DNA of 22,319 nt, taken from Brachionus koreanus. Its lineage: Eukaryota > Rotifera > Eurotatoria > Ploima > Brachionidae. Below, in pieces: positions 1 to 8,456 of the stretch. The stretch lies in contig PJRA01000313.1 of assembly GCA_016987375.1 (NCBI GenBank), positions 2,829,349 to 2,851,667 of the forward strand, written 5' to 3'. How positions within the stretch are numbered: position 1 is the first letter of the stretch; every line of letters starts with the position of its first letter. A program made the translations under genes and the position numbers. A model generated the notes under the pieces. That model saw only the letters and a list, made by a program, of their open reading frames with translations, ran no database searches and was not told the origin of the DNA.

Positions 1-593
1 TCATCCGAAGAAGCTTCTAATTGAGGCAATAAGCAAGTGCTTATCATTAACGCAACCATATGAACACCAACTAAGAGACAAGTAACTAACGAATATAAGA
101 CCAGCATTGTCTCAGGAATAAGATACTTGTCTGCTTTTAGTTCATTTTTAACTAAATCTTCATTTATCGATATATTTGCAGCTAGCAGATTTTTTTCGTG
201 TTCTTGTTTAATTGCTTCAAAGTAATCATTATAATCAAGACTTAATTCAACCATTGCAACCATTGCAAAGCCAGATAAAAGTGCTGAGGTTCGAGTAACT
301 GCTTTAAGCTTAGAACGACTCAATTTTAAATTAAAAAGTTGCATTGAAGATCGAAAATTGCTATAACTTGGAGGTCTTAAGTGAGATAAACTAGGAGACC
401 TACTAAACTGGTCATTTTCTTTAAGATCATTTAATCCAAAAGTAACATTCTTGGTTTCAACTATATCTTTTTGTTGATTTTTAGGTGCGATTTTACTCAT
501 TAGTATATCAGGCTCGTTTGACAAAGATAAATTTCTTGAATTTTTTTCCAAAAAATTGAGCTCAAATGAGCTCATTTTCTGAGGTCGTATCAT
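1..593 (-). CDS. Orai: Orai store-operated calcium channel, 5' part (runs off the left edge)
   Basis: Orai forms the plasma-membrane pore of the calcium release-activated channel, gated by STIM on store depletion. The frame is open for 197 codons from ATG 593 to base 3 with no intron; an in-frame TAG at 605-603 lies just upstream. The first ~80 residues are Ser-rich and poorly conserved. Residues 92-120 carry the family's most conserved block: S-R-S-K-L-K, then R101-T-S-A-L-L-S-G-F, then M-V-A-M-V-E116. By remembered alignment to human Orai1, E116 matches the selectivity-filter E106, R101 matches R91, G108 matches G98, V112 matches V102, and K95/K97 match K85/K87, all at a constant offset of 10. 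TM2 follows (residues ~159-190, with the [10 protein letters not shown] core). The TM1-TM2 loop is about 34 residues longer than in human Orai1. TM3, TM4 and the STIM-binding C-terminal coil lie outside the window. The family assignment is very secure. Confidence 0.95.
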   Translation of the reverse strand, partial: MIRPQKMSSFELNFLEKNSRNLSLSNEPDILMSKIAPKNQQKDIVETKNVTFGLNDLKENDQFSRSPSLSHLRPPSYSNFRSSMQLFNLKLSRSKLKAVTRTSALLSGFAMVAMVELSLDYNDYFEAIKQEHEKNLLAANISINEDLVKNELKADKYLIPETMLVLYSLVTCLLVGVHMVALMISTCLLPQLEASSD

Positions 594-714
594 TTCTCTA
601 ATCTATAATCAATTATCATAAATTCATTAAATTGGACATTAAATTAAATAAATTATTTTTCAAACTTTAAAAAATTTTAAATTACTCTGATGGTCATTTA
701 AAAATTAACCATAA

Positions 715-732
715 CGCCTAAAGTAGTAGGCG
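715..732. repeat. Short G+C-rich hairpin
   Basis: CGCCTA (715-720) and TAGGCG (727-732) are perfect inverted arms around a 6-base loop. It stands out because the surrounding 400 bases are nearly all A/T. Its role is unknown; it lies upstream of the Orai start. Confidence 0.6.
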
Positions 733-931
733 CTTCATCTTTTAATTTGTTTAATTATTAGGCCGTGCAAATAAAAAAAAATGATTTTCTAAAAATAAAA
801 TTTTGTTACCAATCTAAGAGCAACATTTATTAAAATAGATTTTTGTTTGTTAAAAAGACTTTATTTAAATATAAATGAATGGAGAAAAGCTAAAATTTTA
901 CATTCAACCAGTTCAATTAGACCCGGCAAAA

Positions 932-937
932 TTTATT
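932..937 (-). other. Probable polyadenylation signal of VPS39
   Basis: AATAAA reads on the minus strand about 57 bases beyond the VPS39 stop codon. It is the canonical hexamer at a plausible distance, but A/T-rich sequence produces it often by chance. Confidence 0.5.
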
Positions 938-993
938 TAAATAATCATCAAAATAAATAAATTAATTAATGGAAAAATATTTTTACTAATAAA

Positions 994-3900
994 TTAAGCA
1001 TTAGAGGTTTTTAAAATTGCATCTGAGCTCTTTAAACAACCGTAGTGAATGAGAACTCCATTAGGATACCGAACCATCGCACTTCTACCCATACGTTTAT
1101 TGCACTCGTGACAAATTTGCTCATGAGTGACCAGGAACTTTTTGTCTTGGCACATAATTTTGTTCTCGTGCACCTGAAGTTGTAGCGCCACCATCAACCG
1201 GTTTCTTATTTGGGTATCATGCTTGGTTCGTACTATTCGATCGAGCATGTTTTCGAAAAATTGAGACAAATTTTTACACTTCATCATTTGAGCGGGCAAA
1301 AGTTCCAAAGTTTTTACTGTGCCAATTTCTTTCGAATGCAAATTCAACAGTCTTATTGAAGCATCTATTCGAATTTCTTCATAGTCCGAATTAAGATACA
1401 ATTGAAGTAGCTCGTAGAAAACGTCTTTTGAGCCAGTGATGTAGCTTTGCGAATAAATGTATTCACAATAAGCTTCGGCTTTGTGTGTATCATTCAAAAT
1501 ATTTACATATATGCTCAATGCATCTTTGTGGTTGCCCATTTTTCCAAGAACAATTGCTCGCTCTTCCGGATATATGTCCAAATCAAGCTTTGCCAAAGTG
1601 TTCAATGCCTCATAATTATTTGTGTAGTTGAGAAAAAACTTCAGCACTTGTTTGTATCGTTTGGGCTTTTGTGAATCAATTTTTTGGCCAGGTAGAACAT
1701 AATTTTGATCCACAAAAGTCTGATAAATATCTACAAGTTTATTGTTTAGTTTAGGATCGTTATCATTCCATACATATACACAATACTGCAAATATATTTT
1801 GACCAAATATGCACTAAATTCTTTGGGCTGGATTTGTTCATCCAAAAATTCAAGAATCTGTAAATGATTAAGATCTTTGAGAAATTCGTCATCATCGTCA
1901 ACCAATTCAGATAGGTCCAAACTTAATGAGTCTTTGCTTGTTTTGCCATTTTTTGAATCTGATAGATCAATTTTTAAAAAAGTACTAAGTAATGTGTCAC
2001 CGAGTGTGTCCGAATGGGCTGTAAAATTTTTGTCTACTTTTAAATTTTCGTCCTTTTCTCTTGCTTTTTCTTCTATTAATGTGTCAAGCTTTTCAAAATT
2101 ACCGCCAATGAAAATTTTCAAGCCCCATTTATAATCAGTCTCAATGACCGACTTGGCGTACTTAAAAACTAGTGCAAGATTTTTCGAACCTATTTTTTTC
2201 ATATACTCGACCAAATGTTTTAGTCCGCTCAAGCTCGAATTGGACTTGGACGACTCGGTTAGCAGCAAATTTAGAGCCTTTTCATGCGCCTCTTTTTTTT
2301 CGTACAAAATAATTAACTCGTTTATTTTGTTGTGTTGATTAAGAAGTCGTTCACTTTCCTCCAAGTGCAAAAAATTTGGATCACGGCGTAGAAAAAATTG
2401 AACCAAATTTTCTTTAGAAATCAAGTAGCATTTTAACAATGTTGTGTCTATTATTTCAAGAAGGGAAATTTTTTTTTTTATAACTGGCCGTCCATCTATC
2501 AACGGCTCCAGGTGTAAATTAGGCTCGTCTGTTTTCAAGAACTCGCTGCGCTTGTATTGTAAATAGTCTATAAGGCCAGCAACGCCTTCTTCGAGTTCTT
2601 TGGGCTCAAAATTTTGATAGTAATCATCTAAATTGAGTCTTGTTCGGTAACCATCCGGAAGTAAGCCAGGAAAAAAAGCTATCAAGTGACTAGGATCTGT
2701 TTTCATTTTTTGGAATAACTGAAATGAATGTACAAACTTTTTTTGCGTAAATAGGTTCAATGCATGCATGTTCTTTAATTTTCGGCATAAATTTTCATCA
2801 AGTGTCTGCTGCAGAAATCTCAGTGAATAGAAGGGCTGTACTAGTAAAGGTTTTTCTTCAACAATTTCGTTTACATTTGCCTTGTTAAAGTGTTCTTGAG
2901 CTGACATGATTGAAAGACCAAGATCAAAATTTTTCATCATAATTGTACTGTTTATCTGATCATTTATATTTACTGGACTAAGACACCAAACACTAGACTG
3001 ATTGGCCAAGTAGCAAACAGATTTTTTGTTTGATTTAAGAATTTTGAGTTTTTCTGGCGAACTCGCAGTCGCCGAACTTAAACCAGCCAAGCCGAAATCG
3101 ACAATTTTAGATGTAAATGAGGAGCCTAGACTTGAGGATATGTTTGACGAAGAAGATGAATCTTTATTGAATTCAATGAGCTGAACGCTCGTCGATTTTG
3201 GTTCTATAGTCATTATTTCAACTGAATTTGTGTTAGATATAATGGCAATCAGATAGAAACCAATATTACATATTATAGACGGACATCCAGACCATTCGAT
3301 CGGATAACTCAAAAAAGGTGAGCCCTTGGGGTCGAAGAGCAGTGATTTGTTTTCGTCAATGGCTATTAGAAAATTATCATTGTGAAGCTTGTAGCATAAA
3401 GAATCAATAGATCTTGAGCCTGAGTTTAATTTTTGTATTGGTTGTTCATTTGAAATGCCTAGATTGGCACTAGTTGATGGTAATTCGTAGTAGTAAAACT
3501 CTTTTCTTAGAGAAAAAATTACTAAATTTTCACTGGTAATTTCAATTGTTCGTGGTACATCGTTCAATTCCAAATCTGAAATTAATTCCATAAATTTCGA
3601 ATTAATTTGATTAGACAAGTAATAGAATTGAATTTTTCGTTTACAAACTACTACTAGTCGCAATAATTTCTTATCTTTTGTTATACCCGTGCTGAAAAGA
3701 GAACAATTTTTGCTTTTTGTTATAGAATATTGAAGTTGGTATTTTTCTAAGTCGATTACATGAATTTGATAATCGAACAGAACAAGTACTATTTTGAATT
3801 CTTTTATTACTTCGATTTGTTGTATTGGTTTTTTGGTTATTTTGATTGACTTATCGAAGACCGGCTCAAGCATGTGATTTATTTCATATATCAAAATTTG

Positions 3901-4059
3901 ACCCGAATATGTTCCTACCATGAAAATGTTGTCATAGCATGCAAGACATTCAATTACTAAAGGAATTTTCTCCGCAAAATTGTACACTTCGAATGCTTTG
4001 TGTGTTTGGTTGGCGGCTGGATTCAGCATCAATGAAGGATTTGTATTTTTTGAATTCAT
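994..4059 (-). CDS. VPS39: VPS39/Vam6 HOPS tethering subunit
   Basis: VPS39 is the Rab7-binding end subunit of the HOPS complex, which tethers late endosomes, autophagosomes and lysosomes before fusion. The 1021-residue frame has no intron. An N-terminal CNH/beta-propeller region (about residues 25-370) contains the citron-type blades. A central alpha-solenoid follows, with the Vps39 domain-1 signature I-I-D-T-T-L-L-K-C-Y-L near residue 534 and the clathrin-repeat segment E-L-I-I-L-Y-E-K-K. A C-terminal Vps39 domain-2 zinc finger has C983-x2-C986 and H1005-Y-G-C1008, around the conserved R-Y-P-N-G motif. These signatures favour VPS39 over its paralogue TGFBRAP1/VPS3. It is longer than the human protein (about 880), largely because of a Lys/Asp/Ser-rich insertion around residues 657-728 that ends in an Asp run. 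The start is ATG 4059, with an in-frame TAA 15 bases upstream. Being a single exon beside an 18-exon neighbour is notable. Confidence 0.95.
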   Translation of the reverse strand: MNSKNTNPSLMLNPAANQTHKAFEVYNFAEKIPLVIECLACYDNIFMVGTYSGQILIYEINHMLEPVFDKSIKITKKPIQQIEVIKEFKIVLVLFDYQIHVIDLEKYQLQYSITKSKNCSLFSTGITKDKKLLRLVVVCKRKIQFYYLSNQINSKFMELISDLELNDVPRTIEITSENLVIFSLRKEFYYYELPSTSANLGISNEQPIQKLNSGSRSIDSLCYKLHNDNFLIAIDENKSLLFDPKGSPFLSYPIEWSGCPSIICNIGFYLIAIISNTNSVEIMTIEPKSTSVQLIEFNKDSSSSSNISSSLGSSFTSKIVDFGLAGLSSATASSPEKLKILKSNKKSVCYLANQSSVWCLSPVNINDQINSTIMMKNFDLGLSIMSAQEHFNKANVNEIVEEKPLLVQPFYSLRFLQQTLDENLCRKLKNMHALNLFTQKKFVHSFQLFQKMKTDPSHLIAFFPGLLPDGYRTRLNLDDYYQNFEPKELEEGVAGLIDYLQYKRSEFLKTDEPNLHLEPLIDGRPVIKKKISLLEIIDTTLLKCYLISKENLVQFFLRRDPNFLHLEESERLLNQHNKINELIILYEKKEAHEKALNLLLTESSKSNSSLSGLKHLVEYMKKIGSKNLALVFKYAKSVIETDYKWGLKIFIGGNFEKLDTLIEEKAREKDENLKVDKNFTAHSDTLGDTLLSTFLKIDLSDSKNGKTSKDSLSLDLSELVDDDDEFLKDLNHLQILEFLDEQIQPKEFSAYLVKIYLQYCVYVWNDNDPKLNNKLVDIYQTFVDQNYVLPGQKIDSQKPKRYKQVLKFFLNYTNNYEALNTLAKLDLDIYPEERAIVLGKMGNHKDALSIYVNILNDTHKAEAYCEYIYSQSYITGSKDVFYELLQLYLNSDYEEIRIDASIRLLNLHSKEIGTVKTLELLPAQMMKCKNLSQFFENMLDRIVRTKHDTQIRNRLMVALQLQVHENKIMCQDKKFLVTHEQICHECNKRMGRSAMVRYPNGVLIHYGCLKSSDAILKTSNA

Positions 4060-4252
4060 GATTGCTCTAATTTACGTAACATTTACTTATCAAACCACTT
4101 ATTTATATTATTTACAAGTCGATGGTTAATTTTATTTTTTTTTTGTTTGAAAAAATTATACGCAAAGAAAATAATATTAAAATAGACAGAAAATTTTGAA
4201 AATTAATATAAGTCTTGTGATTAAATTATGATCTATTATTATAATTTATAAG

Positions 4253-4266
4253 CACGTGTGATCACA
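4253..4266. promoter_or_regulatory. E-box (CACGTG) overlapping a 10-base palindrome upstream of VPS39
   Basis: CACGTG lies at 4253-4258, 194 bases upstream of the VPS39 ATG. It overlaps the perfect palindrome TGTGATCACA (4257-4266). CACGTG is the core of the TFEB/HLH-30 lysosomal CLEAR element, but the flanks here (AG before, TG after) do not match the full GTCACGTGAC consensus. It is a candidate only. Confidence 0.35.
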
Positions 4267-4784
4267 TTTAATATGAAACTATTAAATTGACTGTTTAAAA
4301 GTAAAAGTTTAAAGAATAATCTTTTATTAAGTCTATGGAATTAGTATGAAATTTTTTAATCAGATATTTTATTAATTGGTTACACTGACATTTTTTTGAG
4401 TGGATAAAACTGATTAATACAGAAAGACATTTTTGATACTGATCTGATCAATTGTGGAAAACAACTAAGTTTTGACAGATTTTAAATTCTCAAGGCCTTA
4501 TAAAATTCAATAAAATAGAATCAATTTAAAAAAAATTTCAAAGGTGCAAGATTTTAGGAATAAAGAATTTGATCACCTTTAATCACTTAGAAATTTGAAT
4601 AAATCTTTTTTGAAAATTGCATTTGATTTATTAAAAACTTAATGATATTTAATTTCAAATCCTATTTTCAAAAGTTCATATTACTACATAATTCTTTTCC
4701 ATGAAAAAGAAAAAGAATATATTAAATTTGTGGAAAGCTAAAATTTTCATGATGTAAAATATATAGAATGAGTTTTTATCATCT

Positions 4785-4841
4785 TTTATTTAATTCTGAG
4801 TTATGATGTTCTGAGTTAATTCTGAGTTTATTTAATTCTGT
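4785..4841. repeat. Local direct repeats of TTCTGAGTT
   Basis: TTCTGAGTT occurs three times within 35 bases (4794-4802, 4809-4817, 4820-4828). The block TTTATTTAATTCTG occurs at 4785-4798 and again at about 4828-4841. This looks like local duplication in non-coding DNA, possibly slippage; no function is evident. Confidence 0.6.
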
Positions 4842-5448
4842 TCAGATAGATACAAATTTAAAGTACATACTTAATATTCCTGTTAAAAAAAGCGAGTGAT
4901 TAAAGCATAGCAATTTTTTTGGGATACATCAATGATAACAAAGCCATAAACCATTGCCTTCTAGTTTTTTAAATAAGACGCCAAACTTCAAGTTAATTTC
5001 TTTTGGAGTTATTATGATCAAATCATTTTAAAAATATTTGTTTATTTATTGTGTTAAAGTAAAGCTATAATATTTAGCTTATCTTCGTTAGAAATGTTCA
5101 AAGTTCGATTAACTTATTTCTAAAACTGTTAGAAAATTTGCTTAATTGTTTAAAGAATTATTTTTCAAAACTCAAAAAAAAATCAATTTGCAGTTTGAAA
5201 TATTTATAAGACATAGTAGGCAATATAATTAATAACTTGCATTTTATTTTATCTTGCATTTTGATTTTTATAAAATATTTGAATATAAGAAAACTTTTTC
5301 TAAAAGTTTTTAGATTGAAATTAAAAAATCAACAAAATTGATTCTTTTATTTTTTTTATAAAAACTCTTATTTTGACCCAATTTTCGTATATTTTATATT
5401 CATTTTTGAAATTGAAAAAAAAATAAAATAAAATTTATGTATCATTAG

Positions 5449-5454
5449 TTTATT
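5449..5454 (-). other. Possible polyadenylation signal of transketolase
   Basis: AATAAA reads on the minus strand about 90 bases past the transketolase stop. It is the nearest exact hexamer I found. The assignment is tentative given the A+T richness. Confidence 0.35.
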
Positions 5455-5543
5455 AACTAAAATTTAGCAACAAAATTTAATTAAAAATATCTTAGGGTTC
5501 ACGATACTAATATAGCTGAAATTAAATTTAAAATAAGCTCTAT

Positions 5544-7586
5544 TTAAAAGCTTTGAACTGCTTTTACTATAGCGTTAGAATCGATTTCGAATCGTTCCAA
5601 CAACTCTTGAGGTTGACCACTTATTGGGATTGATTTCACAAATAGTCTTGTAAAATTGAATGATTCACTTGGAGCATTGGTCAACAATGCGGCAGCCACG
5701 GTTTCGCCAATACCACCTTCAGCATAATGATCTTCAACAGTCACGATACGATTTCCTGTTTGCTTAACATTTTCTAAAATTGTTTTCCAATCTACTGGTT
5801 TGACAGTGAACAAATCAATTATTCTAACGCTCTTTCCTTGTTGCTTTAATAGGTTGGCAGCTTTTACAGCTTCGTGTAAAGTAACACCTCCAGATACAAT
5901 TGTTGCATAATCTGAATCAGATTTTAGAACTACTTTAGCTTTGCCAATTTCAAATACCTCATTATTCTCATAAATTACTGGAGTGTTTGGTCGACTTGTT
6001 CTAATATAGCAAATACCCTTAGTATTGGCAGCCAATTCGACGGCTCTTTCAGTTGAAACAGCATCACTTGGATAGAAAACAGTTGAACCAGCAACCGATC
6101 TAAACATAGCTAAGTCCTCCAAAGCCATCTGACTTGCGCCATCTTCACCAATAGAGCATCCTACATGAGATCCACTGAAATTTGCGTTTGTTTGTGAAAT
6201 GGCTCCCATTCTAATTTGATCAAATGCACGGGTCCAGAATGCTGCAAAAGTGCTAGCAAAAGCAACTGTGCGGTTTCGACAAGCCACACCAATTGTAACA
6301 CCAGCTAGATTTTGTTCAGCAATGAAGCATTCGACAAATCTATCCGGGAATGCTTCTTTAAATTTGATTGAATAAGTTGAATTTTTAACATCACCATCCA
6401 GAGCAACTACATGAGGATTTGCCTGACCGATTTTGGTGAGCCCAGTACCATAAGCTAAGCGAGTAGCAACTTGATCTCCTAGTTTATAATTTGGTGCACT
6501 AGCAAGTCTTACATTAGTCAAATTAGCTGGTTGTACCACAGCTGTAGGGGCTTTAATTGGCAACAATTCATGACCAAGTTTTGTGGTTTGATTTTTGATC
6601 ATTTTTCTAATTGCTTCAACAACCTGGTCAGTGTTTTTACCCAAAGGTTTACCATGCCATGATTGGTGGTCTTCGATCTCTGGAAAGTATTTTCCTTTGT
6701 AGGTTTTGGCAATGATGCAGCATGGTTTTCCTTTAACTTGAGAAGCAGTGTTCAATGCATTTATAACTTGTTCGATATTGTGTCCATCGACTACGATAGC
6801 GTGCCAGCCGAAGGCTTCAGCTTTTTTTTGATAAGAATCCATGTCATGTTGATACATAGTTGCTTCGCTTTGGCCAAGTCGGTTAACATCAATAATATTA
6901 ACTAAATTGTCAAGCTTGTAATGGCTAGCAAAAGCGAAAGCTTCCCAAATACTTCCCTCTGCACTCTCGCCATCACCGCAAATGCAATAAACTCTATAAT
7001 CAGCTTTGTCAAAATATTTACCAGCATAAGCCATACCAGCGGCACAACTCAATCCTTGGCCGAGAGATCCTGTGGCCACATCAATGAAGTTTAATTTCTA
7101 AAAAAAAGTAATCACTTGCATTAATTCAAATATAATGTCGCTATAACTTACTGGTGTTGGATGACCTTCAAGCGGGTTATCTAATTTTCTTAAGTTTTTT
7201 AACTCACTGACTGGAAAAGCTCCAGCTTCAGCCCAGGCAGCATATAAAACTGGTGCAGCATGACCCTAGATTAAAGCATTAAAAAATTAAAAATTTCAAA
7301 CAAGTTTTTACTTTAGATAAAATTAGTCTGTCGTTGGCTGGATGACGGGGTTCTTGAACAGTGTATTTCATGTGATTGAAAAACAATACTGACATTATTT
7401 CAGCAATAGAACTGCATGATGAAGGATGACTGAAATAAAATGATTAAAAAAATAATTTTTTCTTTTAAAACAGCTTGGTAAATATTACCCTGAATTACTG
7501 GCAGAAGTAGCATCAATCGAATGAATTCTCAATCGGTGAGCAATATCAGATAAAGCTTCAAGTGTTTGAGGATTAACAGAAGTCAT
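5544..7586 (-). CDS. TKT: Transketolase (4 exons)
   Basis: This thiamine-diphosphate enzyme moves two-carbon units between sugar phosphates in the non-oxidative pentose phosphate pathway, in the cytosol. Exons: 7586-7489, 7429-7312, 7265-7152, 7097-5544. The introns are 59, 46 and 54 bases, all GT-AG. The joined product is 627 residues, close to the human 623. Exon 1 opens M-T-S-V-N-P-Q and ends S-N-S-G, joining to H-P-S-S-C in exon 2. S-K-G-H-A-A-P spans the second junction. The N-terminal domain has the cofactor motif G151-D-G-E continuing to N182 and the W-H-G-K-P-L loop. The Pyr domain has I-A-E371-Q-N, matching the catalytic Glu366 of human TKT, and the run [18 protein letters not shown]. 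The C-terminal domain has [12 protein letters not shown]. All expected catalytic parts are present, so it should be active. It is more like animal TKT/TKTL than plant or bacterial enzymes. Confidence 0.96.
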
Positions 7587-8456
7587 TTTTCTCTTCAAAA
7601 TTTGATTATAATTAAGCAAATTTAAAAATTTCTTAAACATAAAAAAAAATTGTAAAATTAGCGGATTTTATTCTTTTTAAATTGGTGACTAGGCTAAATT
7701 TAAGAAATGGGTGTTTAAGAAAAATTCAACTAGAAAATTGATTCAGATATTTAAATTTAGTCAAGGCAAAATGGAAAAATAATTTAACAAAATTTGCAAA
7801 ATTTATAGATGACGCTGTGCATTATACAGAAGCAAAAATATTTTTAATAGCTCAACATTTTGCTTATTTATTCGCGTTTAAAAAAAGCTTAAAGGAAAAT
7901 TTTTTTAAAAAAAAAAACACTGTAATCATGAAGTTTTTCTTTTTTTCTAATATTTGAATGCACATTTAAATAAAATAGCTTAAAACTTTGTCTTTAGAAG
8001 AAACTCAATTTTAGTCCATAGATACGAATTTAAATGACTTAAGCAGTTTTTGTTAATTTCGTTCGTTCATTTTTGAATTTGAATAATCTATTGCATTATT
8101 AAAGACTGATTTTCGCATAAATGATAATTAAAGTATTGAAAAATATTTTTTGAAAAATTATTGAAAATAGCGAACTTTAATTTGACTAAATTTTTTAATT
8201 TTCAGTTTTTTAAAAATAATAATAATAATCTTAAAACTTTAAACTGGTGCAAATTTTTTTAAGATTTTGTCAAATTATAACTAAGAATTAAATTTATTAA
8301 TTTAAAATTTTTGAACACCAAAATCTATTGCCGATTATTCTTTCAAAGTTGTTCTTTATAAAACTATCAAAAAAATCAAAAAAATTTATTTTTTAAAAAG
8401 ATTTATTATAAAATAACATTTAAAATTGTTTTTAACAGAAAAAAAATTTAAAAATC
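7587..8456. other. Intergenic region between IFT140 and transketolase
   Basis: About 870 bases of A+T-rich spacer between two minus-strand genes hold the IFT140 3' UTR and the transketolase promoter. It includes a short (AAT)n run near 8217-8230. I saw no coding frame, RNA gene or strong dyad. An AAG acceptor-like site lies 7 bases before the transketolase ATG. Confidence 0.65.
8402..8407 (-). other. Probable polyadenylation signal of IFT140
   Basis: AATAAA reads on the minus strand about 50 bases past the IFT140 stop codon. Confidence 0.5.

Larger units (their letters stand above)
594..993. other. Intergenic gap between VPS39 and Orai
   Basis: This 400-base A+T-rich spacer separates the VPS39 stop from the Orai start; both genes are on the minus strand. 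It should hold the VPS39 3' UTR and the Orai 5' UTR and promoter. I see no open frame. It contains a probable VPS39 polyadenylation signal (932-937) and one G+C-rich hairpin (715-732). A T/A-rich stretch ending in AG lies 4 to 9 bases before the Orai ATG and resembles a splice acceptor. Confidence 0.7.
4060..5543. other. Intergenic region between transketolase and VPS39
   Basis: These 1484 bases of strongly A+T-rich DNA show no credible open frame on either strand. The right end should carry the transketolase 3' UTR (signal at 5449-5454) and the left end the VPS39 promoter, including an E-box at 4253-4258. A small direct-repeat cluster lies at 4785-4841. I see no RNA gene and no transposon ends. 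Confidence 0.7.

Noticed and set aside
1447..2338. Three plus-strand open frames of 64-85 codons inside VPS39
   Set aside because: Antisense shadows of a clearly conserved gene.
994..4059. Assignment as TGFBRAP1/VPS3 (CORVET) instead of VPS39
   Set aside because: The paralogue shares the CNH and zinc-finger parts, but the I-I-D-T-T-L-L-K-C-Y-L, E-L-I-I-L-Y-E-K-K and R-Y-P-N-G-V-L-I-H-Y-G-C stretches agree with VPS39.
6663..6905. 80-codon open frame antisense to transketolase
   Set aside because: It overlaps the highly conserved transketolase exon 4 on the other strand and encodes nothing recognisable.
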